Shown here: in pieces, positions 17,480-27,993 of the stretch
Position numbering within the stretch: the first letter of the stretch is position 1
Layout: the number at the start of each line of letters is the position of its first letter
Source of the DNA: Gemmatimonadota bacterium
GTDB lineage: Bacteria; Gemmatimonadota; Gemmatimonadetes; Gemmatimonadales; Gemmatimonadaceae
DNA length: 64,000 nucleotides
Assembly: GCA_027307165.1 (NCBI GenBank)
Contig: DAHUXM010000009.1
Span: forward strand, 39,420-103,419
Direction of reading: 5' to 3'
Notes under the pieces: model-generated
Seen by the model: the letters and a program-made list of their open reading frames with translations, nothing else
Database searches by the model: none
Told to the model about the DNA's origin: nothing
Made by a program: the position numbers and the translations under genes

Positions 17480-18750
17480 GCGACGCGCCATCCATCGCCG
17501 GATTCAAGACACGAGCTGGCGGTAGTCTCTTTACGCCTGCCCGCGTTCTCTCCGCTGTAGCAATCCTGCTGGTCATCTTTGTCCTCTTCGCTCCACAGGA
17601 ACGGGAAGATGTGGGAACGGCATACAGCTCCCAGGCGGTAGGAGCGGGTGGCGTCAGAGCGCTCTACGAAACACTGGGCCGGCTCGGCTTCGTGACGAGT
17701 CGCAACGAAAAGCCACTCACTTCACCCTCCACCCTCGATTCGACCTCCGCTTACGCTCTCATACAACCCGCGCAACCACTCACGACGGTCGAGCGGGCGC
17801 AAATTCTGGCGGCAGTGCGTCGCGGTATGGTTCTCCTGTTCACCCCGGACGACGACGAGCTCACCGATTCGCTGGGCCTCGAGCTGAGATCGTCGCCGAG
17901 TGGATTCTACACATTGAACCGAACAACCGTCGCCGGAGGCAATCCACCGGCTCCGCCAATACAGGATCCACGCGCCGCTTTTCAAGCTGCCTTTCCCATA
18001 TCTGTGACCGTCGCGTCGAAATCCAAGTCGGACAACCAGACATTCCTCTGGCTCCAGTCATTGCGCGACGGCGATGGCGCAAAAGCCGACTCGGCTCAGC
18101 GACCGGCATTGGTGCTCGGCCACAGACTTGGTCGGGGCTATGTGATCGCCGTCGCACCGGCCGAGATCCTGATGAATCAGGTCATGCGCAACCCGCAGGC
18201 AGCCATCGCGATCGTGCGCGCACTTCAGTTCGCGAATGGCTCCGGATCTTCTCCGAAACAGCCTGGGAGTGTCGTCTTCGACGAATATCATCACGGCTTC
18301 GGAACTCACGCCGACATGCCAGCTGCCATCTCCCACGCGCTCACTGATACTCCACCAGGCCGGGTAACGCTTGGGATCGTCGCCGCTGCCCTGGTGCTTC
18401 TCCTTGCGTTCGCCGTGCGACCGCTTGCACCGTTACCGGTGCCTCTGATCTCGCGTCGCTCTCCGCTCGAGCACGTTGGTGCACTCGCGCATGCTTACTC
18501 GCAGGTCGATGCGCGTAGTCTCGGTACCGGCATGCTCGTGCGTGGCCTCCGGCGGCGCCATTCCCTTGGTTTGCCTCGATCGGTATCGAATTCGACCTAT
18601 CTGTCGGCACTACGGGACCGGCTGCCAGCGACGTCCCCGGATATCGATCGCATAGCGACGGCTCTTGTACCAGATTCCCCGAACCCATCAGACCATCTCG
18701 CCGCTGTCGGCGCTGCGGTCGCGAACATCGAGAGGGCATTTCGAGAGTGA
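17476..18750 (+). CDS. DUF4350 domain protein
   Basis: The 424-residue protein has an N-terminal membrane helix (about 22-40), an extracytoplasmic DUF4350 domain with a Rossmann-like pattern, a second membrane helix near residue 295-315 (GIVAAALVLLLAFAV), and a cytoplasmic tail rich in Leu and Arg. DUF4350 proteins accompany MoxR ATPases and are thought to be structural partners. It overlaps DUF4129 upstream and MoxR downstream (GTGA at 18747-18750), so the three are translationally coupled. Confidence 0.82.
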   Translation: MSDAPSIAGFKTRAGGSLFTPARVLSAVAILLVIFVLFAPQEREDVGTAYSSQAVGAGGVRALYETLGRLGFVTSRNEKPLTSPSTLDSTSAYALIQPAQPLTTVERAQILAAVRRGMVLLFTPDDDELTDSLGLELRSSPSGFYTLNRTTVAGGNPPAPPIQDPRAAFQAAFPISVTVASKSKSDNQTFLWLQSLRDGDGAKADSAQRPALVLGHRLGRGYVIAVAPAEILMNQVMRNPQAAIAIVRALQFANGSGSSPKQPGSVVFDEYHHGFGTHADMPAAISHALTDTPPGRVTLGIVAAALVLLLAFAVRPLAPLPVPLISRRSPLEHVGALAHAYSQVDARSLGTGMLVRGLRRRHSLGLPRSVSNSTYLSALRDRLPATSPDIDRIATALVPDSPNPSDHLAAVGAAVANIERAFRE

Positions 18751-19706
18751 CTGATCTCACCGCTACATCCGCCGCGCTCCAGCGCATTCGCGATACCGTC
18801 GCAGCCCGTGTCCTTGGCCAGGAAGACGTAATCGATCAGATCCTCGCCGCATTCGTTGCCCGGGGACACATTCTGCTCGAAGGCGTTCCCGGCACGGCGA
18901 AAACATTGCTCGTTCGAGTACTCGCCGGCGCATTGGATGTTCGCTTCGGACGCGTTCAGTTCACGCCCGACCTCATGCCATCCGACGTGGCCGGCGTGAG
19001 CGTCTATCAGGAATCGTCGCGCGCGTTCGAGTTTCGCCCAGGTCCGATATTCACCGATCTTCTCCTGGCGGATGAGATCAACCGTGCCCCTGCCAAGACC
19101 CAGTCGGCTTTGCTGGAGGCGATGCAGGAACGCCAGGTCACCGTCGATGGTGTGACGCATTCACTCGGTGACATGTTCAGCGTATTCGCGACGCAGAACC
19201 CCGTGGAATACGAAGGCACCTACCCACTCCCGGAAGCGCAGCTGGACCGTTTTCTCGTCAACGTGCGAATCGGCTATCCGGCGAAGAGCGCCGAGCTCGA
19301 AATGCTCGAGAACTATTCCGAAGGATTCGATGCGGAACGTACAAGTACATTCATGCCCACACCCGTGGTGACAGGCGCAGAAGTGTCACACCTCCGCATG
19401 ATGACGGATAGCGTCAATGTGACGGTCGACGTCCGCGAATACATCACCGACATCGTACGAGCAACGCGCGAGGATACGTCACTGACACTTGGCGCATCGC
19501 CACGCGCGGCAGTCGCACTTTTCCGCATCGCGCGGGCGGCTGCCCTCGTGGCAGGCCGCGACTTCGCCACCCCCGACGACGTGAAGCAGCACGCACTTCC
19601 AGTCTTGCGTCACCGCGTTCTTCTCGCGCCCGAGCTGCAAGTCGAGGGTCGCTCGACAGACGACGTGATTACGGCGATCCTCGCACGAGTGCCTGCACCG
19701 CAATGA
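18747..19706 (+). CDS. MoxR-family AAA ATPase
   Basis: This 319-residue AAA+ ATPase is a likely chaperone that remodels VWA- or DUF58-type partners. The Walker A motif reads GVPGTAKT and the Walker B reads LLADEINRA, followed by sensor-1 in FATQNPVEYEGTYPLPEAQLDRF, a segment characteristic of the MoxR subfamily. It starts at GTG, overlapping the DUF4350 stop by four bases. Its product probably works with the DUF58 protein encoded 37 bases downstream. Confidence 0.93.
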   Translation: MTDLTATSAALQRIRDTVAARVLGQEDVIDQILAAFVARGHILLEGVPGTAKTLLVRVLAGALDVRFGRVQFTPDLMPSDVAGVSVYQESSRAFEFRPGPIFTDLLLADEINRAPAKTQSALLEAMQERQVTVDGVTHSLGDMFSVFATQNPVEYEGTYPLPEAQLDRFLVNVRIGYPAKSAELEMLENYSEGFDAERTSTFMPTPVVTGAEVSHLRMMTDSVNVTVDVREYITDIVRATREDTSLTLGASPRAAVALFRIARAAALVAGRDFATPDDVKQHALPVLRHRVLLAPELQVEGRSTDDVITAILARVPAPQ

Positions 19707-19743
19707 GTCCTGCGCGGGTCCGTCCAGCCAGGGTGCTTCCACG

Positions 19744-21114
19744 GTGATTTTGTCGCGGCTGTTTGGCCGTATCACCCGGTCATTGCGCTCGCTGGCGAGA
19801 TATGCTCCCACGCCGAGACTGGCATTGGTGGTAGCGATAACTGCACCGGTCTGGATCTTTTCCTCGAGCACAGCCGGTCAGGTAGTCGCGACTGCAGTAG
19901 CTGCAATCGTCGCGATCGCAGCCCTTGTCGACGCGCTACGGATTCCCGGCGCGCGTTACGTAGCGCTGACGCGTGATTTCCCGGCCACGATTGGTGTCGG
20001 TGACAGCAGAACGGGAACCTGCACGATTACGTCGTCGTGGCCTGGCCCACTGAGCATCTTCATGACTCAGCAACTTCCCTCGGCGCTCGTTGCCACCAAC
20101 CCCGACCTAAAAGGGATGGAAGTCCGTCCGGACAGCCCGGTCCTTACCACTCTTACGGTTACAGGACGAGCCCGCGGCACGTTCCTGCTTGGCCCGGTTG
20201 CAATCACCATCTCTGGCCCGTGGGAGCTAGTCCGGCGCTCGGTGATTTATTATCTAAATGATACTATTTCGATAATACCGTCCATGGCCAATGCTGGCCG
20301 GTATCGTCTCCTCGCGGCCCAATACCGCGTGAGAACCGCGGGGCAGCGTGTGATACGTCGGCGCGGTGCAGGAACATCGTTCGCCAATCTCCGCGACTAT
20401 GTACCGGGCGATGACCCGCGCCGCATCGACTGGAAGGCCACCGCGCGCCGTCACCGCCTCATCTCGCGCGAGTTCACGGTGGAGCAGGGCCAGACCATCA
20501 TGATCGCGATCGACTGCGGCAGAATGATGACTCAGCTCGCCGGCGACAGACCGCGCTTCGAGTATGCTCTCGCATCAGCATTGACTCTTGCGGATATCGC
20601 TCTCTCCACCGGCGATCGCGTCGGTCTCATTGTCTTCGACTCGCTTGTCCGCCGTTACATCGCGCCGACGCGCGCCCCTGGCACTCTCGGTGCACTCCGG
20701 GACGCATTGACCGGCGTCACGGCGACGATGACGGAACCGGATTACGCAGCTGCATTCCGTACCCTCACCGAGCGCAATCGGCGCCGCTCACTCATCGTCC
20801 TCTTTACCGATGTCATCGACGTCCGATCTTCACGCGCCGTAATAGCACTGACTGCCAGAAGCGCCGAACGCCATCTTCCGCTGGTAGTAGCCTTGCGCAA
20901 CGAGCAGCTGGTTCTGGCCTCCGTTCCATCCCCGGATGCAACGGACGAGCAGACCTACGAGAGCGCCGCCGCCGAGGAGCTTCTCTCCGCACGGGATGAA
21001 GCGCTTCAGATCATGCGCCAGGCCGGAGTCGCAGTTCTCGACACAGCGCCCAGGGGCATGACTGCGGCTCTGATCAATCGCTATCTGGAAATCAAGGAAC
21101 GCTCGACGCTTTGA
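19744..21114 (+). CDS. DUF58 protein (VWA-like), MoxR partner
   Basis: The 456-residue protein has two N-terminal membrane helices, then an extended region and the DUF58 signature GDDPRRIDWKATAR near residues 218-231. A VWA-like domain follows, with MIAIDCGRMM at the metal-site position. Such proteins act with MoxR ATPases. The start is GTG at 19744; no in-frame ATG lies closer to the MoxR stop. The 3' end overlaps the convergent RDD-SpoIIM gene by 23 bases. Confidence 0.88.
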   Translation: MILSRLFGRITRSLRSLARYAPTPRLALVVAITAPVWIFSSSTAGQVVATAVAAIVAIAALVDALRIPGARYVALTRDFPATIGVGDSRTGTCTITSSWPGPLSIFMTQQLPSALVATNPDLKGMEVRPDSPVLTTLTVTGRARGTFLLGPVAITISGPWELVRRSVIYYLNDTISIIPSMANAGRYRLLAAQYRVRTAGQRVIRRRGAGTSFANLRDYVPGDDPRRIDWKATARRHRLISREFTVEQGQTIMIAIDCGRMMTQLAGDRPRFEYALASALTLADIALSTGDRVGLIVFDSLVRRYIAPTRAPGTLGALRDALTGVTATMTEPDYAAAFRTLTERNRRRSLIVLFTDVIDVRSSRAVIALTARSAERHLPLVVALRNEQLVLASVPSPDATDEQTYESAAAEELLSARDEALQIMRQAGVAVLDTAPRGMTAALINRYLEIKERSTL

Positions 21115-22906
21115 CTCGCCGCCCCAGCGACAGATAGCCGAGCATCAAGAGCGCCGTCACACCGGAGATCGTGAGCTTCCAGGTCAGCGGCCACACTCGC
21201 GGCGACACCAATCCCTCCAGTGTTCCCGCAACGATCAGCAACAGAGTGGACGCGGCGATGAGATCGATTGCACGCCTTCCATTTTCGATCAGCGCGTCCC
21301 GTCGGGTTCTGTTGAGCGGAAGCAGAATTCCTTTGGCGATCAGCAACCCCCCGCCACCGGCGATGCAGATTGCGCTCAGCTCGAGAACGCCGTGTGGCGC
21401 TATGAACGCAAAGATGAGCCTCGCCACACCGCGCGATGCAAACAGGCCAACGCCGCTCCCAATTGCGACGCCGTTGAACACGAGCATGAGGATCGTTCCG
21501 ATTCCTGCCGTCAACCCCATCGCGAAGGTGAGATACGTCACCGTCACATTGTTCGATATGATCCTGCTAGCCACAACCGGCCGAATCTCCTCTGGTATGG
21601 ATACATACCCTTCGCCGCGCTTCTCTCGCTCGCTGCCCATCGTGGCTCTACTTATCATCTCATCTGGCAGTATCCGGCTGGCAATCGCCGGATTCTGAAC
21701 GATGCTGATATACGCGGCCGCTGCTGGCCCGAACAACAACAGCGCGGCCAGTGCAATAGGCCTCCATGACCTTCGTACTTCCGACGGGACGGTGTCCGTC
21801 ATGTAACCAAAGATCATTGCGATGGTGCGCCCACGCTGCCGGTACAACAGGTTGTGCCCGCGTGCAACCAGACGGCTCACGTAGAACAGAGACTCGTTGT
21901 TTCGGCCGCGGCTCGCAGTCTGAAGCCGCGCCAGATCGGTCGTCATCTCCCTGTACCGCGCCACAAGGGCCGATACGTCTTCGGGCGCCATTCGCGATAG
22001 CCCCTTCTTATATGCAGCATCGAGCGCGGATGCGAAATCATTCCAGCGTTTGAGACCCAATGCCACAATTGCATGTTGCTCTCGCCGAGCGCCGGTGTCG
22101 CTTCGTGATGCAACGCCACTCGCCCTTGTATCTCGTTCGGATTCGTACAACCGCACGAGCGCGCCCATCGGCGACGTTGCTGTTGGCAAATGCTCCGCAA
22201 ACCTTGTCGCCAGCTGCGCGACAATTACGTCTCTGTGCGCCGGCTCCAGTGTGCCGCGCCGTTCGATGTAACGCTCGAGGACCGAGTACTCGTCATCGCT
22301 GAGACGGGCGAACAAGTTGCGATCGCGTGCTGCCGCCGGTATCGGCGAGGACCGAGTCTGCGCCCGCTCTTCCTTCACGACAAACGTGCCGGCGACGATG
22401 TCGCCAAGCCGCTTGCGCGAGCTGTTCATGAGCGCGACGACGATTGCAACGAGATAGACTCCAAATGCATCGACGACACGCAGTAGATTCCGCACCGCAG
22501 ACGCGCCGAACGTGACCGAAAACCCGCCATCACGAACCACACGCAGTTTCATGATCCTTTTACCAGGAGTCTGGCCATCCCAGATTCCCTCGAATATCAC
22601 GTAGTAGCCCCACATTATCACGAACTGCGCGATAAAATAGAATGCGAGCACCCATGCCGATGACGGAGGTGCCTTTGCCGGCTGGGGCCCCATGTGATCG
22701 GCTGCGATCAGCAGTATCACCGTCAGTGCAACGAGTATCGCGACGGTGATCAATGTGTCGATCGCCGCTGCAGCACCGCGTGATCCTATCCCGGCGATGG
22801 AGTAGGATAGAGCGATCTGCTCCGGAGTCTCCACCTCCAACGAGATGTCCAGGCTCGATGCCGGCACAAACGGTGGGTTTGTTGCAACTGGTGCGGAAGT
22901 AGTCAT
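21092..22906 (-). CDS. RDD domain fused to SpoIIM-like membrane domain
   Basis: The 604-residue protein joins two families that are usually separate. Residues about 25-180 form an RDD domain (SRGAAAAIDTLI, then GQTPGKRIMKLRVV and RLGDIVAGTFVV). Residues about 200-600 are a stage II sporulation protein M-like (DUF95) domain with several helices and the FNGVAIG and FIAPHGVLEL segments. In many bacteria RDD and SpoIIM genes sit beside MoxR and DUF58, as here. The protein is probably an inner-membrane partner of that system. There is no reason to infer sporulation. Confidence 0.85.
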   Translation of the reverse strand: MTTSAPVATNPPFVPASSLDISLEVETPEQIALSYSIAGIGSRGAAAAIDTLITVAILVALTVILLIAADHMGPQPAKAPPSSAWVLAFYFIAQFVIMWGYYVIFEGIWDGQTPGKRIMKLRVVRDGGFSVTFGASAVRNLLRVVDAFGVYLVAIVVALMNSSRKRLGDIVAGTFVVKEERAQTRSSPIPAAARDRNLFARLSDDEYSVLERYIERRGTLEPAHRDVIVAQLATRFAEHLPTATSPMGALVRLYESERDTRASGVASRSDTGARREQHAIVALGLKRWNDFASALDAAYKKGLSRMAPEDVSALVARYREMTTDLARLQTASRGRNNESLFYVSRLVARGHNLLYRQRGRTIAMIFGYMTDTVPSEVRRSWRPIALAALLLFGPAAAAYISIVQNPAIASRILPDEMISRATMGSEREKRGEGYVSIPEEIRPVVASRIISNNVTVTYLTFAMGLTAGIGTILMLVFNGVAIGSGVGLFASRGVARLIFAFIAPHGVLELSAICIAGGGGLLIAKGILLPLNRTRRDALIENGRRAIDLIAASTLLLIVAGTLEGLVSPRVWPLTWKLTISGVTALLMLGYLSLGRRVKASSVP

Positions 22907-24240
22907 TTGCCCACGCAGAAAGTTCGGAAGAGGCGATCCAGAACGTCCTCCACGTCGATTGTGCCTGTTACGTCTGCCAGCGCGTTGACGGCACTGCGAA
23001 GATGCACCGCCGCGATCGACGCTGGCAATGCTTCATCTTCAATCGCGGCTGCAAAGGCGACCATCTCCTCACGTGCCTGTTCCACACAGAAACGCTGCCG
23101 CTCTCGCGTAAGAATGGGAGCATCCGCTGGCGCTCGTCCGTAGCGCTCGGATACCACTTCGGCGACCCTGTCGAGAAGCTCGCGTATGCCCTGTCCAGTT
23201 GTTGCGCTTACCGTGTTCACATCAAGAGAGGATGCCAGATCACCTTTCGTCCGCACCGGAATCACCGGCGCATCAGTCAGCTGTGATACAGCAGCAGCTG
23301 TCCGTGACACGCCGTCGGCAGTGTCACCGCATGCGAGCACGGCATCCGCCGATGCGAGATACCGCGTTGCGACCTCAATTCCGAGTTGTTCGACGACGTC
23401 CGTCGTCTCGCGCAAGCCTGCCGTGTCCACCAGACGAATCGGCCATGGGCCGGTATCGAGCACGGCTTCGATCGCGTCCCTGGTTGTTCCGGGGACCTCG
23501 GTTACGATGGCACGCGACCGGCCCAGCATTGCATTGAACAACGATGACTTCCCGGCGTTTGGCGCTCCCGCGATTACAACCAGTGCTCCGTTCCGCACCA
23601 GCTCCCCCGCCGGCGCAGTCGCGAGCAGATCGTTCAGCGATGCAATGACGCTTCCCGTCGCCACCATAATCCTCGACTTGGGAATTGGTCCGTCGTCCTC
23701 GTCGGGAAAGTCGATGTCGTATGCAAGCAGCGATTCCAGACCGATCACACGGTCGCGCAGCTCCTCGATCCGCCGCGATAAGCCGCCATCGAGCTGAGTC
23801 ATCGCCACACGCTGCATTGCGCGTGAAGTGGAATCGATCAGATCTCCAATCGCCTCTGCCTGCACCAGATCCAGCTTGCCGTTCAGCACCGCCCGGCGCG
23901 TGAATTCCCCCGGAAGTGCCACGCGCGCCCCCGATGCAACCAGAGCCGCCAGAACCAGCGTTGGAACAACTACACCACCATGCGTCGCGATCTCGACCAC
24001 GTTCTCACCAGTGAACGACGCTGGCGCCAGAAACGTCGTCACGAGTGCTTCATCGAGCACCTCACCATTTCCGTCCCGCACAGTACACAACGTTGCGCGC
24101 CGGTGGCCTTCCGGCCATGGCGTTATGTGACGCCCCGCTATCTCGAATGCCGCCAGTCCCGAAATGCGAATTACCGCAATCGCTGCTCTGCCGTGAGCCG
24201 TGGCTTCTGCTGCAATCGTCTCGTCCACGCCGATGGTCAA
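22903..24240 (-). CDS. mnmE: tRNA modification GTPase MnmE
   Basis: MnmE works with MnmG to place the 5-carboxymethylaminomethyl group on wobble uridine 34 of certain tRNAs. The protein has the N-terminal folate-binding-like domain (ETIAAEATAHGRAAIAVIR), a G domain with GAPNAGKSS, TTRD and DTAGLRE, and the C-terminal FCVGK that carries the essential Cys. The G4 position reads TKGD instead of NKxD. An open frame extends to 24477, but the best start is TTG at 24240, whose TTGA overlaps the stop of the upstream UlaG-like gene; this gives 445 residues, the normal length. A GTG at 24228 is an alternative. Confidence 0.93.
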   Translation of the reverse strand: MTIGVDETIAAEATAHGRAAIAVIRISGLAAFEIAGRHITPWPEGHRRATLCTVRDGNGEVLDEALVTTFLAPASFTGENVVEIATHGGVVVPTLVLAALVASGARVALPGEFTRRAVLNGKLDLVQAEAIGDLIDSTSRAMQRVAMTQLDGGLSRRIEELRDRVIGLESLLAYDIDFPDEDDGPIPKSRIMVATGSVIASLNDLLATAPAGELVRNGALVVIAGAPNAGKSSLFNAMLGRSRAIVTEVPGTTRDAIEAVLDTGPWPIRLVDTAGLRETTDVVEQLGIEVATRYLASADAVLACGDTADGVSRTAAAVSQLTDAPVIPVRTKGDLASSLDVNTVSATTGQGIRELLDRVAEVVSERYGRAPADAPILTRERQRFCVEQAREEMVAFAAAIEDEALPASIAAVHLRSAVNALADVTGTIDVEDVLDRLFRTFCVGK

Positions 24241-25016
24241 GCCGGCTGCGGCGCTACTTGCAGTGACTCCCCAGGCTCCAGGACACGCACGTCCATGCCG
24301 CGTGCATGTGTCTTGACGTGCTCCCGCAGCTCGCGTATCGCATCGTAGGCCGACGCCGTCACATGGTTGAACGTTCCCCAGTGATAGGGAATCAGGTGTC
24401 GCGCATCCAATCGCTCGAACAGCGTCAGCGCATCCAGGCTCGTAAGGTGCCCTCGACTGAAGCTCTCGGCCTTCCATTGCGGCGCATACCCGATCGGAAG
24501 CAATGCAATATCAAGTTGCCGGCCTTTCATCTCGCGTTTTACAAGCCCGGTCGTGTCGTCGGTGAGAGCTGTGTCACCGGCGAAGAAAACGCTTTCATAA
24601 TTAGTAGCAACTAGATACATATTAGCCTGCTTGCGCCAGCGATCTATCACGTATCGGTTGCCGGAGTGAGTGGCGGCCTCAACGTGTACCGTAAGGCTTC
24701 CACTTGTCAGCGACTCGCCTGGCCCCAGCTCGATCGCGTTTTTCACTCCATGCCGACGGATCCATCGCGCAACGGCGGGTGGGGCGTACAGCGGCACGTT
24801 TTCGATCTCCGCAAGCGACCGGAAGGACAGGTGGTCGGCATGTGCATGCGTCAGCAGAATCATGTCCAGCTTCGGCAGCTTGTCGATCGCAATTCCCGGT
24901 GCACTAACCCGAGCCAGAAACCGCCCCAGTGCCGGATCGAAATTGGGGTCGGTGAGAATCGTCTTCCCCCCAATCTCGATCAGCAGAGTCGCATGCCCGA
25001 TGTACGTGATGCGCAT
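24237..25016 (-). CDS. UlaG-like metal-dependent hydrolase
   Basis: The 259-residue protein has the metallo-beta-lactamase fold: ITYIGHATLLIE at the N-terminus, the metal motif THAHADH near residue 56-62, a later FAGDTAL and LIPYHWGTF. These fit the UlaG-like group whose members are often annotated as L-ascorbate-6-phosphate lactonase, but many act on other substrates, so the reaction is unassigned. The gene lies between yidC and mnmE on the same strand and overlaps mnmE by four bases, so it is probably part of that operon. Confidence 0.82.
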   Translation of the reverse strand: MRITYIGHATLLIEIGGKTILTDPNFDPALGRFLARVSAPGIAIDKLPKLDMILLTHAHADHLSFRSLAEIENVPLYAPPAVARWIRRHGVKNAIELGPGESLTSGSLTVHVEAATHSGNRYVIDRWRKQANMYLVATNYESVFFAGDTALTDDTTGLVKREMKGRQLDIALLPIGYAPQWKAESFSRGHLTSLDALTLFERLDARHLIPYHWGTFNHVTASAYDAIRELREHVKTHARGMDVRVLEPGESLQVAPQPA

Positions 25017-25037
25017 CTCTTAAGCTACACCGTCCCG

Positions 25038-25078
25038 CCCGTAGGGCGCGGATAAAATCCGCGCCTGGCCCCGTTACG
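25038..25078 (-). repeat. Dispersed hairpin element, copy 1
   Basis: A palindromic element sits in the gap between yidC and the UlaG-like gene. Its core stem is GGCGCGGA paired with TCCGCGCC, flanked by GGGGCCA on one side and CCTAC on the other. The same arrangement in the other orientation occurs at 56121-56160, with a different loop. It could also end transcription of yidC. Confidence 0.65.
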
Positions 25079-25107
25079 TGCAATCGAACTTAGTAGGTAG
25101 ACCGACG

Positions 25108-26880
<1,773 letters not shown>

Positions 26881-26894
26881 GAATCAGTGCGAGC

Positions 26895-27227
26895 TCAAGG
26901 GACCGGATCGAAACCGCCCGGCCGAAAAGGATGACATCTCAGTATGCGCCGTATCGCCAGCCAGCCGCCTTTCAAGGCACCGTACTTGTCGATGGCCTCG
27001 ATCGCGTAGTTGGAGCAACTGGGATAGTAACGACATACGGACGGCGTCATTGGCGATATGGCGAGCTGATAGAATCGGATCGGTCCGCGTAGCATCCATA
27101 CTGCCGCAGACCGCCTGCGATCCGTCAAAGCTCGTTCTTCCTTCAGTGCATGATGACCGTGGGTCGGATGCTCGTGAAGATGCGCATCAGCCTCCGGACC
27201 ATCATGTGATTCGTGCGACAATCCCAT
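26895..27227 (-). CDS. yidD: YidD membrane insertion efficiency factor, His-rich extension
   Basis: YidD is a small protein that helps YidC-dependent insertion. The core [28 protein letters not shown] and the C-terminal [18 protein letters not shown] are fully conserved, including the three Cys positions. The 110-residue product carries an unusual 40-residue N-terminal extension rich in histidine ([16 protein letters not shown]). The ATG at 27227 overlaps rnpA by 26 bases. A shorter form from the Met of MLRGPIRF at 27095 is possible. Confidence 0.9.
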   Translation of the reverse strand: MGLSHESHDGPEADAHLHEHPTHGHHALKEERALTDRRRSAAVWMLRGPIRFYQLAISPMTPSVCRYYPSCSNYAIEAIDKYGALKGGWLAIRRILRCHPFRPGGFDPVP

Positions 27228-27543
27228 CTATCTCCCGCTCCAGCACCTCAAAGCTAGCCGAATAGGCCCGCGGAAGCGCACGGAATAGCACGTCCATGGG
27301 CGGCACCGATAGCAGCACTGGAAGCACGCGCACACGCACGATCTCCCGTATACGCCGCCGAAGCCGGTTCCGATCGACAATGATGTGCCCGTACTTCGGC
27401 ACGACAATCCCAACCCGCACACACGAAGACGGGGAAGCAGTGACCCGGACGTCCAGCAGTCCAGACTTCACCCGCTTCCCCGTTCGCCTGACGGACTCGA
27501 TATCCGGCGCGCGTGACAGACGCTGCGCGCGAGAAAACCTCAG
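27202..27543 (-). CDS. rnpA: Ribonuclease P protein component, apparent CTG start
   Basis: RnpA is the protein cofactor of RNase P, which matures the 5' ends of tRNAs with the RNA encoded by rnpB (31.6 kb here). The RNA-binding motif reads [12 protein letters not shown]. Conserved N-terminal RnpA sequence ([19 protein letters not shown], then TGKRV) continues in frame upstream of the first GTG at 27471, so that GTG is not the real start. Between the rpmH region and 27471 there is no in-frame ATG, GTG or TTG. The best candidate is CTG at 27543, giving 113 residues, the usual length. A purine-rich run lies about 30 bases upstream. Confidence 0.85.
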   Translation of the reverse strand: MRFSRAQRLSRAPDIESVRRTGKRVKSGLLDVRVTASPSSCVRVGIVVPKYGHIIVDRNRLRRRIREIVRVRVLPVLLSVPPMDVLFRALPRAYSASFEVLEREIDGIVARIT

Positions 27544-27650
27544 ATGTGACGTTGGTTGTGCCGTTGAGTTCGAAAGCTGAAAACCCCTCTCTCCCGCCTC
27601 GTCTGCAGGTACGTGTTGCGACCCGTCAGCCGGCTCCCTGCTTCGCTTGC

Positions 27651-27815
27651 TTACGCGCCAGCGTACTTCGACGGCAACTGAACCGTCAGGCGCTTGCGAC
27701 CCTTCTTGCGGCGACGTGCAAGTACTTCACGTCCCCAGCGCGTTGACATACGCTCGCGAAATCCATGCGTCTTGATCCGGCGCTTATTACGCGGACGATA
27801 AGTCGGCTTACCCAT
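27651..27815 (-). CDS. rpmH: 50S ribosomal protein L34
   Basis: This 54-residue ribosomal protein begins [19 protein letters not shown] and ends with [14 protein letters not shown]. It has the normal length, high Lys/Arg content and the conserved [13 protein letters not shown] core of L34. It is the first gene of the minus-strand block rpmH-rnpA-yidD-yidC, and its promoter must lie in the 178-base gap shared with divergent dnaA. Confidence 0.96.
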   Translation of the reverse strand: MGKPTYRPRNKRRIKTHGFRERMSTRWGREVLARRRKKGRKRLTVQLPSKYAGA

Positions 27816-27993
27816 ATATGATCCTCAGTGCTCTAAACGGCTCTTGAACAACTTTAGCGAAAGACCGTTAAATCTAATGGCGGCAACAAGATGCAACAAT
27901 AGCATAAATGTGCCACCTCACTACGGATCCGGGCCCTCGGCTGCGAGTGATTGACTTATCCACATTCGTTCCGTAGCTTCGCCTCCCCACCAT
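27816..27993. promoter_or_regulatory. rpmH-dnaA divergent gap with DnaA box
   Basis: This 178-base gap carries the promoters of rpmH (minus) and dnaA (plus). A perfect DnaA box TTATCCACA lies at 27956-27964, 30 bases before dnaA, and could serve in autoregulation. The middle is AT-rich compared with its surroundings. Confidence 0.6.
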
